A stretch of 59,193 bases of DNA, from contig JAAYJF010000061.1 of the NCBI GenBank assembly GCA_012523075.1, forward strand, positions 1-59,193, read 5' to 3'. This document shows positions 40,101-50,744 of the stretch, one piece after another; position 1 is the stretch's first letter; the number at the start of each line of letters is the position of its first letter. The notes beneath the pieces were generated by a model. The model searched no databases, was not told the origin of the DNA, and was given only the letters and a program-made list of their open reading frames with translations. Origin of the DNA: Clostridiales bacterium. Lineage in GTDB: Bacteria; Bacillota; Clostridia; Ch29. Both the position numbers and the translations under genes were made by a program.

Positions 40101-41466
40101 GTATTCTGTCGGCCAACTCCTCCATCCGCATTCCCCGCGAACCCTTGACCAGTATCACGTCACCTTTTTGTATCAAACCATCCAGCAATTTTGCCGCCTG
40201 CCCTTTGTCATCAAAATAATAAACCGACCGGGGGTCCATTCCCCTTTCTTTTGCTTCCATTGCAATAAAGCGGCTTTCATTTCCCACCGCTACCAATATA
40301 TCCAGCCCGGTGCCGGCGGCAAGCTCCCCCACCATACGGTGACCTTCTTCAGAAAAGGCCCCCATCTCTAGCATATCCGACAGCACGGCTATCTTTCTTT
40401 TCCCCGGCATATCGCTTAATACCTCCAGCGCGGATTTCATAGAATCGGGGCTGGCATTATAGGCATCATTTACTACGCTGACACCTCCGGTGGTACTGTG
40501 TATTGTAAGGCGCATCTTTTCCCCTTCAAGGTTCCCCAGCGCCCCTATTATTTCCTCAAACCCCATGCCCAAAAGCCTTGCCACGGCGACAGCAGCCAGG
40601 GAATTATACACGTTGTGCCTTCCCGGCAGCGGCAGTTTTACGTCAAAGCGGCCTCCCTCCGCCACCAGCGTATAGGTCATTCCCTCTTCGCCCTTTGACA
40701 GCACGTTTTCTGCCTTATAATCCCCTTCCTTAATACCAAAGCACACCACCGGCATATCCAGACCCCTGACCTCCGACCTAAGAAACAGTGCGTCGGCGTT
40801 TATTACTGCCGCAGGGTCCCTGTCCATTTCCTGGAATACCTCCATCTTTGCCTTAAGGATCCCCTCTTGGCTGCCCAACCTTTCTATGTGAGACATTCCG
40901 ATGTTGGTTATCACGGATACCTTGGGTCTTACTATCCTCACCAGGTTTTCAATCTCGCCGTATCCGCTCATTCCCATTTCGATAACACCAAACCGGTGGC
41001 TGTCGTTAAGTTCCATTATGGTGGCGGGAAGACCAATCTGATTGTTGTAGTTTCCGGGGGTCTTCAGTACATTGTATTTAGTTTCAAGAATAGTGGCTAT
41101 CATGTTTTTTGTGGTGGTTTTACCGGTGCTACCTGTAACCGCCACAAAAACCGCTTCAAACCTGCCCCTGTACCATCGGGCAAGAGAATGAAGGGCCTCC
41201 AGCGTATCCCTAACCCTAATAACCGAAACGTCACTGTAGTCGTAGTACTCTTCATTGTCAACCAGCATTACCCTTGCGCCCTTCTCCGCCGCCTGCTCCA
41301 AAAAGTCATGCCCGTCAAACCGTTCCCCCCTAAGGGGTATAAAAAGGCTCCCCTTCTCCAGGGTTCTGGTATCCAGGGATATTTTACAGACCTCGCCATC
41401 TTCCGGTCCGCATACTATTCTACCCTTCACTGCTGCGGTAATATCCGAAATCTTTAGCTTAATCAT
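40087..41466 (-). CDS. murF: UDP-MurNAc-tripeptide-D-alanyl-D-alanine ligase
   Basis: VTGSTGKTTTKNMI; NDAYNASPDSMKSALEVL; VLVKGSRGMRME. Confidence 0.97.
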   Translation of the reverse strand: MIKLKISDITAAVKGRIVCGPEDGEVCKISLDTRTLEKGSLFIPLRGERFDGHDFLEQAAEKGARVMLVDNEEYYDYSDVSVIRVRDTLEALHSLARWYRGRFEAVFVAVTGSTGKTTTKNMIATILETKYNVLKTPGNYNNQIGLPATIMELNDSHRFGVIEMGMSGYGEIENLVRIVRPKVSVITNIGMSHIERLGSQEGILKAKMEVFQEMDRDPAAVINADALFLRSEVRGLDMPVVCFGIKEGDYKAENVLSKGEEGMTYTLVAEGGRFDVKLPLPGRHNVYNSLAAVAVARLLGMGFEEIIGALGNLEGEKMRLTIHSTTGGVSVVNDAYNASPDSMKSALEVLSDMPGKRKIAVLSDMLEMGAFSEEGHRMVGELAAGTGLDILVAVGNESRFIAMEAKERGMDPRSVYYFDDKGQAAKLLDGLIQKGDVILVKGSRGMRMEELADRILERS

Positions 41467-42934
41467 TATCCATCCTCTCCAGAATACCGGCTACTATTTT
41501 CCTTTCGTCAAATTCTATCCTATGGTCCGCGAACTCTTGGTATATCTCATGTCCCTTGCCGGCCAGAACCACAATATCGTCCTCTTCTGCCATCCTTAAG
41601 GCGTATTCGATGGCATCCCGCCTGTCTACAATGCATATGTAGCTGCACCCTGTCTTCTCCACCCCGGGCAGTATCTCGTCTATTATCTGGTGGGGTTCTT
41701 CCTTTCTGGGATTATCCGACGTGACTATTACAAAATCGGATAACCTTCCCGCTATTTCGCCCATCATAGGCCGTTTTTCCCTGTCCCGGTTCCCGCCGCA
41801 CCCGAATGTTGTTATCACCCGGCCCCTGGCGTAGCCCCTTATTGTAGAAAGTATGTTCTCCAGGCCGTCGGGGGTGTGCGCATAATCAATTATTACGCTA
41901 AAACCCCTGCCTGTGTCTATGGCCTCCGACCTGCCCGGTACGCCCTCCACTTTTTTCAACCCTTCTTGTACATGCTTTGGGTCTATGCCATCGGAGAGCA
42001 GCGTGGCGGCAGCAGCAAGGCTGTTGTATACACTTATCATTCCAGGTATCCTGACCTCAATGGGTATACTGTTTTCCTTCCACACCAGATTGTACCTCAC
42101 TCCTGCAGAATCTACATGTATATCGCGGGCACAAAAATCTGCGCTATTTTTCACGCCATAGGTGAGGGTCCCGGTGGGAAGGTTCTTAACCCTTTCCACT
42201 ATTATACCCCCTGAAGGGTCGTCGGCGTTTATTATATTAAACCGGTCGGTGGATTTGAAAAGCTTTAACTTGGCCTCCAGGTAGTTTTTCATATTACCGT
42301 GGAAGTCCAGATGGTCCCTGGTCAGGTTTGTAAATATCCCATAATCAAAGTCCACGTAACCCACCCTGTCCAAATCCAAGGAATGGGATGATACCTCCAT
42401 CACCGCGTACTGGGTCCCGCCCTCCACCATCTCGGCGAATAGCCGGTGAAGGTCCAGGGATTCCGGTGTGGTCCTTAGAGCGGGAATTTCCCTGTCCCCA
42501 ATCCTTATGGCGATGGTGCCCATAAGCCCCACGCTGTGACCTGCGTTTTCCAGTATGGATTTGATCAGATAGGTGGTGGTGGTTTTGCCGTTGGTTCCGG
42601 TTACACCAATAATCCTGAGCTTCTCAGAAGGAAAACCGTAAAATACATGTCCCACCGCAGCCATTGCTTTGCGGGAATCCTTTACCCTAATCACCGTAAC
42701 CTTTTTGCTGTCAACCGGGACCTCTCTCTGAACGATAAGCACCCTGGCTCCGTTTTCCACCGCCTGCTTAGCAAAGTCGTGCCCATCCCAGTTAAAACCT
42801 TCAACACAGACAAACAGATGGCCCGGCTCCACTTTCCGGGAATCGTAGCTCACTCCGGTAACCGTTACCTCCGGGTCCCCCTCTATATCAAGTATTTCAA
42901 TGAAATTCCATAAATCCGAGATATGCATAGCCAT
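41459..42934 (-). CDS. murE: UDP-MurNAc-dipeptide ligase (diaminopimelate type)
   Basis: GVTGTNGKTTTTYLIKSI; VIIDYAHTPDGLENIL; TSDNPRKEEP (DNPR meso-DAP signature). Confidence 0.97.
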   Translation of the reverse strand: MAMHISDLWNFIEILDIEGDPEVTVTGVSYDSRKVEPGHLFVCVEGFNWDGHDFAKQAVENGARVLIVQREVPVDSKKVTVIRVKDSRKAMAAVGHVFYGFPSEKLRIIGVTGTNGKTTTTYLIKSILENAGHSVGLMGTIAIRIGDREIPALRTTPESLDLHRLFAEMVEGGTQYAVMEVSSHSLDLDRVGYVDFDYGIFTNLTRDHLDFHGNMKNYLEAKLKLFKSTDRFNIINADDPSGGIIVERVKNLPTGTLTYGVKNSADFCARDIHVDSAGVRYNLVWKENSIPIEVRIPGMISVYNSLAAAATLLSDGIDPKHVQEGLKKVEGVPGRSEAIDTGRGFSVIIDYAHTPDGLENILSTIRGYARGRVITTFGCGGNRDREKRPMMGEIAGRLSDFVIVTSDNPRKEEPHQIIDEILPGVEKTGCSYICIVDRRDAIEYALRMAEEDDIVVLAGKGHEIYQEFADHRIEFDERKIVAGILERMDND

Positions 42935-42975
42935 TACCTCTATTCTTCTGTTTAATTATAACCCGGTAAAGGGAT

Positions 42976-45150
42976 TTACTGCGAACCTTCCGGTTCCTCG
43001 AAAACTACCCTGACTACCGTATCAAAGTCCACCACTTCCCCGGGAAGGGGGTCCTGACTCACAGCTATCCCGGTACCGGTTATCTGCACCTTAAGGCCTT
43101 CAGCCCTTAGCAGGCCGGTGGCACCGTTAACCGTTTTGCCTATTACGTTGGGCACTATGGCCTCCCGGTGCTGACGGCTGTAGGACTCAAGATACAGCAG
43201 TACTATGGATTTCTCCGTCACCATTATATCAGGTTTGGGAGTCTGGTCAACTATACGGTTGGCATCCCCCTCTATCACGCTACCCACCACCTGATACTGG
43301 AGATTGCTGCTGCTAAGAGCCTTTATTGCCTCCTGTAGCGGTATGCCTTCAACGTCCGGCACCGTCACCTTTTCCTGTATCAGCCTTTCCGCTTCCTCCT
43401 CGGTGTATCTTGGCTGTACCTTCAAGTATCTTAACGTGTCGCTTAGGATATTACCCACTACCGGTGCTGCTATCTGGCCTCCGTAGTAATTTGCCGGGTC
43501 CGGCTCGTCTATGACCACCAACACCACCACCCTTGGGTCGTCAGCGGGGGCAATCCCCAAAAAAGATGCAACGTACTTGCCCTGGACGTACCTGCCGTCA
43601 ACCACCTTCTGGGCGGTTCCGGTTTTGCCCGCCACCCTGAAACCGGGGATGTAGGCATTGGAGCCGGTACCCTCCGATACCACCGTCTCCAGTATCTGCA
43701 TGGTGGTCCTTGCGGTCTGGGGTGAAATAACCTGTCTCCTCAGCTTGGACCCAAATTCATGTATCGTATTGCCCTCCTGGTCCTTAAGGGCAAGGGCGAT
43801 TCTGGGTTCCATAAGCATTCCCTCGTTAGCTATTGCCGAGGCTGCGGTTATAAGCTGGATTGGGGTAACAGCCACCCCCTGCCCGAAGCCCATATTAGCC
43901 AGCTCCACCGGCCCCGCTATAGAAGGATTCATTACAAGGCCGTAGGCCTCTCCGGGAAGGTCCACACCGGTAGGCTCCCCAAAACCGAAGGCCTCAATAT
44001 ATTCTAGGAATTTCTCTTTACCCAGCCGCCCAGCAATCTCAATGAAAACCGGGTTACAGGAATTCTGGACGGCTTCCACGAAGGTCTGATGCCCGTGGGG
44101 GTTATAGCTCCTCCAGCATTTTAAGGTTCTTCCTCCCACCGCAATGGAGCCCTTGCAATAAAAAGTGCTGTCCGGCCTGACCACCCCTTCCTCCAGCCCT
44201 GCGGCGGTAGTGATTACCTTGAAGGTGGACCCGGGCTCGTATATATCCGATACAGCATAATTCCTCCACATTTTGAGCCTTTCGTCCCTCAGTTCTTCCG
44301 CCGAAAGGCCCTCCCATAGTTCCCGCTCCTGCTCATTTACGGGATCAAAGGGCGTATTGGGATCGTAATCTGGTTTTACCGCTAGAGCAAGTATGTCCCC
44401 GGTCTTTGGATCCATCACAATGGCGGTACCCTTTTTGGCTTTGTTGTTTATAACAGCCTCCTCGATGGCCTTCTCCGCAAAGTGCTGAACAACCTCGTCT
44501 ATTGTCAGCACAAGGTGATACCCGTCCTGCGGCGAATACTGCGTACCGAAGCCGAAGGGTATACGGCGGCCTGCGGCATCTGTTTCAGCTATGTTCCTGC
44601 CGGGCAGACCATAAAGGTACCTGTCGAAAAGCGCTTCCACGCCGTCCAGGCCCTGGTTGTCGGTACCGGTAAAACCGAGGATATGGGAGGCAAAATTCCT
44701 GTTGGGATAATACCTTTTGCTGTCATCTACCGAATAAATGCCCTCAATATCCCTTATCCTGTCCACGTCCTCCTTTTCAACCTTCTTTTTTAGAAGTACC
44801 GTATCAACATTCCTTGTAAGTCTGTCCAGAACGTCCTCCCTGTCCATATCCAGAGCCTCGGCAATCCTGTAGGATACCTCTTTGGCATCCTTTATCTCAA
44901 TGGGCCTTGCGTACAACGTTTCTATGCTGGCGCTTATAGCTAGTTTTTTTCCATTTCTGTCGTATATTATACCCCTTTTGGAAGGAATAGGGATATCCCT
45001 CGTCCACTGGTCCACAGCCATATCCCTGTACACATCACCGCGTATTATCTGTATCCATACCAGCCTCAGTATTAACGCAAAAAACAGAAAAAAAACCGCA
45101 AAGAGGCAGAATATCAACCTTTTCTTTAGCCTTATACCCGGTGCCGTCAA
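42976..45150 (-). CDS. Penicillin-binding protein, SpoVD/PBP2B type with two C-terminal PASTA domains
   Basis: YEPGSTFKVIT (SxxK), KTGTAQK, two PASTA segments VTVPDVEGIPLQEAI and AIVPNVIGKTVNGA. Confidence 0.94.
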   Translation of the reverse strand: MTAPGIRLKKRLIFCLFAVFFLFFALILRLVWIQIIRGDVYRDMAVDQWTRDIPIPSKRGIIYDRNGKKLAISASIETLYARPIEIKDAKEVSYRIAEALDMDREDVLDRLTRNVDTVLLKKKVEKEDVDRIRDIEGIYSVDDSKRYYPNRNFASHILGFTGTDNQGLDGVEALFDRYLYGLPGRNIAETDAAGRRIPFGFGTQYSPQDGYHLVLTIDEVVQHFAEKAIEEAVINNKAKKGTAIVMDPKTGDILALAVKPDYDPNTPFDPVNEQERELWEGLSAEELRDERLKMWRNYAVSDIYEPGSTFKVITTAAGLEEGVVRPDSTFYCKGSIAVGGRTLKCWRSYNPHGHQTFVEAVQNSCNPVFIEIAGRLGKEKFLEYIEAFGFGEPTGVDLPGEAYGLVMNPSIAGPVELANMGFGQGVAVTPIQLITAASAIANEGMLMEPRIALALKDQEGNTIHEFGSKLRRQVISPQTARTTMQILETVVSEGTGSNAYIPGFRVAGKTGTAQKVVDGRYVQGKYVASFLGIAPADDPRVVVLVVIDEPDPANYYGGQIAAPVVGNILSDTLRYLKVQPRYTEEEAERLIQEKVTVPDVEGIPLQEAIKALSSSNLQYQVVGSVIEGDANRIVDQTPKPDIMVTEKSIVLLYLESYSRQHREAIVPNVIGKTVNGATGLLRAEGLKVQITGTGIAVSQDPLPGEVVDFDTVVRVVFEEPEGSQ

Positions 45151-45174
45151 TCTCCTTCCCCCTTAACACTCCAT

Positions 45175-45663
45175 TTATTTCATATCAAAAACCCTGCCCA
45201 CCATACCTGCAAGTAGCGCAAACCAACCATCCCCCGAAAGGCCGGACTTAATTTTAGTATCCTCCGTCTCTGCAAGCAAAGGGCCTTCACCGGTGCTCTC
45301 TACGGCAACGTATACAATATCCCTGCTCTCAGGATAAATCATCCCCAGTTGATGAAGGGCATGGTCCTCCAGCCAGTTTATATCCATCACCTCGGCATGC
45401 TGCAGCTGAAGCCTCTCGTTTACCTTGCGCAGTTCTCCCAGTTCCTTTTCCAGCATTCTAATGCTGTAGTTATACTCGGATATGACAACAAAACGTGAAA
45501 TGACAAGAATTCCAACGGCTAAAGCAACGCAAACCCTTGTCAGCGCTTTTCTTTTTATTACTTTAACATTTTTCCTTCGTATGGGCTTTTTAGGCCCGGT
45601 ATTCGGTTTTTGCTGTATTTCGGGTATCGTTTGGTAGTACTGCTGCTGCCTGGCTACTATCAT
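45175..45663 (-). CDS. FtsL-like cell division protein
   Basis: Single TM plus coiled coil between rsmH and the PBP gene. Confidence 0.75.
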   Translation of the reverse strand: MIVARQQQYYQTIPEIQQKPNTGPKKPIRRKNVKVIKRKALTRVCVALAVGILVISRFVVISEYNYSIRMLEKELGELRKVNERLQLQHAEVMDINWLEDHALHQLGMIYPESRDIVYVAVESTGEGPLLAETEDTKIKSGLSGDGWFALLAGMVGRVFDMK

Positions 45664-45694
45664 TTTTATTCACCCCTTGCTGCAATTAGAACTT

Positions 45695-46630
45695 TCACAG
45701 TTTCTCTGCAACCCTAAGCCCTGCACTCCGGGACCTCGGGTTTTGCACTATCTCCTTTTCTGTCGGAACAATAGGTTTACGGGTAATGGTCCTCACCATC
45801 GGCTCTTTACCACAGACACATACCGGTGCTCTCGGGGGGCATGTACACGGGTTCTCCAGCTGCCTGAATGTTTGCTTTACCTTTCTGTCCTCAAGGGAGT
45901 GGAAGGTTATAACGCAAATCCTTCCTCCCTCTTTAAGCAGCCCTATTCCGTCCCTTATCGCTCTTTCCAGGATGCCCAGCTCGTCGTTAACTTCTATTCT
46001 CAGCGCCTGGAAGGTCCTCTTTGCCGGGTGCGGCCCTTTTCTTCTTGCGCCGGCAGGTATGGCAGCCTTTATTACCTCCACCAGCTTACCGGTGGTTTCT
46101 ATAGGTGCTCTTTTTCTCTCCTGCACAATAAAAGTGGCTATCCTCTTTGCCCAGCGTTCTTCTCCGTAACCGGCGATTATCGAAGCCAGTCTTTCCTCAT
46201 CGTACCCATTCACCACTTCCAGGGCGTTTAATTCCTGTCCCCTATCCATCCTCATATCAAGGGGGGCGTCCTGCATATAGCTAAACCCCCTCTCCCCCTC
46301 ATCCAACTGATGGGAGGAAACCCCCAAATCCATAACTATCCCGTCCACCGCTTTTTCACCGCAGCTCCTTACCAGGGCGGCAATGTCCCTGAAGTTTCCA
46401 TGCATCAGAGCCGTCCTGTCCAAATAGGCCTCCAGCCTTTTCCCAGCCGCCCTAACGGCGTTTTGGTCCCTGTCAATCCCAATAAGTCTGCCTCCACTGC
46501 CCAGCCTCTTTACAATCTCCAGTGAATGCCCACCCCCTCCAAGGGTGGCGTCCACATAGATGCCATTAGGTCTTACCCTTAGGTATTCAACGGTCTCGTC
46601 CAGCAGTACCGTCCTATGTTCAAACCCCAT
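45695..46630 (-). CDS. rsmH: 16S rRNA m4C1402 methyltransferase
   Basis: [38 protein letters not shown]. Confidence 0.97.
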   Translation of the reverse strand: MGFEHRTVLLDETVEYLRVRPNGIYVDATLGGGGHSLEIVKRLGSGGRLIGIDRDQNAVRAAGKRLEAYLDRTALMHGNFRDIAALVRSCGEKAVDGIVMDLGVSSHQLDEGERGFSYMQDAPLDMRMDRGQELNALEVVNGYDEERLASIIAGYGEERWAKRIATFIVQERKRAPIETTGKLVEVIKAAIPAGARRKGPHPAKRTFQALRIEVNDELGILERAIRDGIGLLKEGGRICVITFHSLEDRKVKQTFRQLENPCTCPPRAPVCVCGKEPMVRTITRKPIVPTEKEIVQNPRSRSAGLRVAEKL

Positions 46631-46672
46631 CCTACTTCATCTCCGGTCTGACTTGATTTTGCGGCTATATTA

Positions 46673-47104
46673 TCATATTCCAAGCTGTTCCATTCTTTCC
46701 GCAATCTTGTCGTGCTCCATTATTGTATCGCCATTGTATCTGTTCCATTCCTCCACGCTCCATATTTCAACCCTGGTGGACACACCGATAACAACCGCAT
46801 CCTTATCTATACCCGAATACTCCCTTAAGTTTACCGGAAGAAGTATTCGCCCCTGCTTGTCCAGTTCACATTCGGTGGCCCCGGAAAAGAAAAATCTTAC
46901 AAAGGCCCTAGCGTCCCGGGATGTGAGCGGTAGGGTTTTAAGCTTATCCTCAAAGTTGTGCCACTCCGAAAGGGGGTAAACAAAAAGACAGTTATCAAGG
47001 CCCTTGGTCAGTACAAACTTTTCACCAAGTCCCTCCCTGAATTTTGATGGTATTATAAGCCTGCCTTTGTTATCCAGCGAGTGTTGAAATTCGCCTATAA
47101 ACAC
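46673..47104 (-). CDS. mraZ: Transcriptional regulator MraZ
   Basis: [24 protein letters not shown]; second DxxGR motif [14 protein letters not shown] start at 47104. Confidence 0.96.
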   Translation of the reverse strand: MFIGEFQHSLDNKGRLIIPSKFREGLGEKFVLTKGLDNCLFVYPLSEWHNFEDKLKTLPLTSRDARAFVRFFFSGATECELDKQGRILLPVNLREYSGIDKDAVVIGVSTRVEIWSVEEWNRYNGDTIMEHDKIAERMEQLGI

Positions 47105-47130
47105 AGCGCCACCCCATTTAGGGACCGTCT

Positions 47131-47155
47131 CCCACTTAGTCCCACATTTAACCAC
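47131..47155 (-). promoter_or_regulatory. Candidate MraZ-binding direct repeats
   Basis: Minus strand GTGGTTAAATGTGGGACTAAGTGGG: three GTGG units with exact 10-nt period directly upstream of mraZ. Confidence 0.75.
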
Positions 47156-47280
47156 TTTTACACTACTTCTACTTATATTTTAAAATTCCTGCCTCTTCCA
47201 AAAATTTTTTCAAAAAATAAAAAAATGCCGGCCATTATACCGGTGCCAGACCGGAGATAAATCCGACAACTTGTAACATA

Positions 47281-47340
47281 AGGCTTCATGAAACGCTAGC
47301 GTATGCAGCATTTTCGCATAAGCGGGAATTCATGAAGCCT
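47281..47340. repeat. 60-bp palindromic element
   Basis: Ends AGGCTTCATGAA...TTCATGAAGCCT are exact inverse; internal palindrome ACGCTAGCGT; degenerate copy near 23794. Confidence 0.8.
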
Positions 47341-47372
47341 ATGAACATTTACCAACTATCAACAGGTCCTAA

Positions 47373-48119
47373 TTATTCCGAAGTAGTATTAATATCTTTC
47401 TTTTTGCTCCTAAAATACATGTAAGCCGTCCCAACCACCACCGCTGCTGCGCTCACAAGTTGGGCAGCCCTTATACTCCCCAGCATAAGGCTGTCGGTCC
47501 TTAGGCCCTCCACGAAAAACCTTCCAACCGAATAAAGTATTAAATAAAGTAGAAATACGTTGCCCTCGGTTTTCTTCCTCTTGCGGTACCACAAAAGCAC
47601 AGCAAACACCGAAAAATTCCAAAGGGACTCGTACAAAAAGGTTGGATGTACCTTGACGCCGTCCACCAGTATACCCCAGGGCAGGTCTGTGGGCGTACCG
47701 TGGGCCTCCTGATTAACGAAATTACCCCACCGGCCGATTGCCTGTCCCAGAATAAGCCCCGGCGAAGCAATATCCGCCAGCGACCAGAAGCTTATCTTTT
47801 TGACCCTTGTATATATAACACCCGTGATGACCGCGGCTATAAGGGTTCCGTGTATTGCCAGGCCCCCTCCCCTTATATTGAGTATCTGCAACGGGTCCTT
47901 CGAATAATAGTCCCAGTTGAAAATCACGTAATAGAGCCTTGCCCCGATAACCCCAGCGGGTATGGCGAATATCACCAAATCAAGTATTATGTTCTCGTCC
48001 ATCCCAACCCTTTTGGATTCCCTAAGGGCATATAGAAGGCCGCACATAATACCGGCGGCCAATATTATCCCATACCACCTCACAGAAATTCCAAAGACCT
48101 CAAAGGCTACAGGATTCAT
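47373..48119 (-). CDS. lgt: Prolipoprotein diacylglyceryl transferase
   Basis: IPAGVIGARLYYVIFNW; IGRWGNFVNQEAHG; HPTFLYESLWN. Confidence 0.97.
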   Translation of the reverse strand: MNPVAFEVFGISVRWYGIILAAGIMCGLLYALRESKRVGMDENIILDLVIFAIPAGVIGARLYYVIFNWDYYSKDPLQILNIRGGGLAIHGTLIAAVITGVIYTRVKKISFWSLADIASPGLILGQAIGRWGNFVNQEAHGTPTDLPWGILVDGVKVHPTFLYESLWNFSVFAVLLWYRKRKKTEGNVFLLYLILYSVGRFFVEGLRTDSLMLGSIRAAQLVSAAAVVVGTAYMYFRSKKKDINTTSE

Positions 48120-48135
48120 GCTACCCCTCTTTTCT

Positions 48136-49437
48136 CTATTGTGGTGACACTACCGACAGGGATGAAGCCCAGGGTTTTATATGTTCCTCAAATCTTCTCT
48201 TTACCGCTTCCAAATCAGTTTGTTCGAGGACCTCAATGAAATCCAGGAAGTTTGCACCCTTGAAATGATAGGCGATGAAATTAGCGGCTATGTATTCCAA
48301 CCTGTCAAAGTTCCTTAGGTACCTGCCCAGTAGTTTGTTCCTTGCCAGGCGGAAGTCCTCTTCCCGCAGGTCCTCTGTCTTCATTTCCGCCATGGCCTTC
48401 TCTATAATACTATACAGTTTGTCGGGGTCGGGGGATTCCCCTCCCAACATGGAATAACTATAGTCCACTTCGGCCACAAAGTCAAAACCAAAGCTGTCAT
48501 CAATAAGGCCTTCGCTGTACAGCCTCTGGTACAAAGCAGAACTCTTGCCAAACAGCATTTCCAGCAGGACCGACGTGACGGTATCTTTGCTCAGAAGTTC
48601 CTTACCGCCAAAGCCTACCTTGGAATCCTTTACCCCTATATTGAAAATGGGCTGGGATACAGCCAGTACCTGTTCTATTCTTTCCGCGTGTATTCCGTCC
48701 GGCTCCTTGGGATAGTACCTTTTTATGTCCTCCTCCCTCTCGCTTAAGTTTCCCTTAATATTATTCACAACCAACTCCAGAGTATCGTTTATATCAATGT
48801 TACCCACCACAAACAACACCATATTGTCCGGATGATAAAAGTTGCTGTAGCACTTATACAAAACTTCCTTGTCGATTCCGGATATGCTTTCCACAGTCCC
48901 CGCAATGTCCACCCTAACCGGGTGCCTGTGATACAGACCTTGTAGCATATTAAAAAAGCTTTTCCATTCGCCGTTGTCATCATACATCCTGATCTCCTGC
49001 GAAATAATACCCTTTTCCTTTTCTACGTTTTCATCTGTAAAATGAGGACTCTGGACAAAATCCAGCAGTACCTCCAGGCATTGGTAAAAGTTTGTGGTGG
49101 AGGAGAAAAGATAGGCGGTGCTTGTAAAATTGGTATAGGCATTGGCGGAGGCGCCCAACCGCGAAAACCGGTCGAACACGTTCCCCTCCTCCTCCTCGAA
49201 CAGCTTGTGTTCAAGGAAATGGGCCACCCCTGCGGGGACCTCGGTTATACCGTCCTCGCCTGGGACGGAAAACCTCATATCCACCGATCCAAAGTTTGTG
49301 GCGAATATGGCGTATTGTTTTGAATACTCCTTCTTGGGAAGTATGAAAACCTCAAGCCCGCTGTCCAGTTTCGAATAATACAGCTTCTCCCTAACCCTAT
49401 CCATATTAATTTCCTTAACGGGTGCCATCATCTGCAT
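48136..49437 (-). CDS. M16 family peptidase with active-site HxxEH (YfmH-like)
   Basis: VPAGVAHFLEHKLFEEEEGNVFDRFSRLGASANAYT. Confidence 0.92.
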   Translation of the reverse strand: MQMMAPVKEINMDRVREKLYYSKLDSGLEVFILPKKEYSKQYAIFATNFGSVDMRFSVPGEDGITEVPAGVAHFLEHKLFEEEEGNVFDRFSRLGASANAYTNFTSTAYLFSSTTNFYQCLEVLLDFVQSPHFTDENVEKEKGIISQEIRMYDDNGEWKSFFNMLQGLYHRHPVRVDIAGTVESISGIDKEVLYKCYSNFYHPDNMVLFVVGNIDINDTLELVVNNIKGNLSEREEDIKRYYPKEPDGIHAERIEQVLAVSQPIFNIGVKDSKVGFGGKELLSKDTVTSVLLEMLFGKSSALYQRLYSEGLIDDSFGFDFVAEVDYSYSMLGGESPDPDKLYSIIEKAMAEMKTEDLREEDFRLARNKLLGRYLRNFDRLEYIAANFIAYHFKGANFLDFIEVLEQTDLEAVKRRFEEHIKPWASSLSVVSPQ

Positions 49438-50723
49438 TCCCCCTCTCCGTCTTTCCTGTTATCGGTCAGAAAATACGTAACAGCGTGCTCTATTCCGTCC
49501 GCTACCGCCGCCACGTCTTCCCTAGTTACATCGCTTATCCTTTCCACCAGCACCTTCGGGGTCATTGTATGGCCGGATACAATTCTGTTTATCAGGAAGT
49601 CGGCAGTGTGCAGCTGGCTGTCCTGCATCGAATAAATATCATTTATAAGGGCCTTTTTCGCCGCCGTGAGCTCGGTGTCGCTTATGCTGCCCTTTTTCAT
49701 CTGCCCTAGTTGCTCATTTATTATTCCCACCGCTTTTCGGTAGTTAGCTATCTCTATACCGGCCCCAATAACCATAAGCCCTTTAAACTTTTCAAGCCGG
49801 GCAAAGGAATAGTACGCAAGGCTGGCTTTTTCCCTGACGTTGTTGAACAGCTTTGAGTGGGCCCCTCCCCCCAGAATGCTTGTATAAACAAGCATGGGTG
49901 CATATTGCTCATGGGTATAACCCACACCGGTAGTAAAGCCCATTGTCAGTTTTCCCTGGTTGACATTCATACGCTCCACCACTTCCGTTGGAGCACTATG
50001 CTGCGACGAAGAAAGTGCCTGACCCGGATACTTTATCTCCCGTCTTTCAAAGGCTGGGGGGTTGTCCAGAAAGTCATTAATATCTGCAATATCCACATCC
50101 CCTACCACAAATATATCCATAGGAGCCTCGGCCAGAACAGTCCTGTAATATTCCGCCAATCCCTCGGGTGTTATGCCCTGCAGTTCTTCGCTGTCCCCGT
50201 ACCGGTATCTGCCAAAGGGTTGCCCCTTTGCCGTTTCCTCATAACACCGGTCTATGGAGTACTGTATCTTATCGTTAATTCTGGCGTTTATAAGTTTACC
50301 GAGGTTGTCCCTCTCCTGTACGAAGTATTCCCTGCGGAAACCTCCCTCTTCAATGAGAGGCCTTTCTACCAGCCCTGTCAGAAAACTCAGTATTTCGGAT
50401 ACAACACCTTCCCCCTTGATTGTATACTTGTCGCTTATTACGCTACTGCCAAGATATATAAGCTGCATATCCCCTTTTTTTAACACGTCCACGTTAAGAG
50501 AGGCCCCGTATCGCTGGCCTAAAAATTTTTCTATGGCTTTGGTATCCTTCAGGTCCTCATTCCCCCGCTTTAATATTTGAGGCAGCAGTGCGTTACCGGT
50601 GGTGTTTTCATCAAAAGACCTGTACATTACAAGGCTGGCCGAAACAGTCTTAAACTTCGGCTCCCTTATAAGGTATAAATTAATGCCATCTCCCAGCTTC
50701 TGCTGGTAGTATACCCCTTCCAT
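49428..50723 (-). CDS. M16 family peptidase-like protein lacking HxxEH (YfmF-like)
   Basis: M16 layout (GFTTGVGYTHEQYAPMLVYTSILGGGAHSKLFNNVREKASLAYY) with no HxxEH in the N-terminal domain. Confidence 0.9.
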   Translation of the reverse strand: MEGVYYQQKLGDGINLYLIREPKFKTVSASLVMYRSFDENTTGNALLPQILKRGNEDLKDTKAIEKFLGQRYGASLNVDVLKKGDMQLIYLGSSVISDKYTIKGEGVVSEILSFLTGLVERPLIEEGGFRREYFVQERDNLGKLINARINDKIQYSIDRCYEETAKGQPFGRYRYGDSEELQGITPEGLAEYYRTVLAEAPMDIFVVGDVDIADINDFLDNPPAFERREIKYPGQALSSSQHSAPTEVVERMNVNQGKLTMGFTTGVGYTHEQYAPMLVYTSILGGGAHSKLFNNVREKASLAYYSFARLEKFKGLMVIGAGIEIANYRKAVGIINEQLGQMKKGSISDTELTAAKKALINDIYSMQDSQLHTADFLINRIVSGHTMTPKVLVERISDVTREDVAAVADGIEHAVTYFLTDNRKDGEGECR

Positions 50724-50744
50724 CCATTGCCCTCCTTAGTCTGT

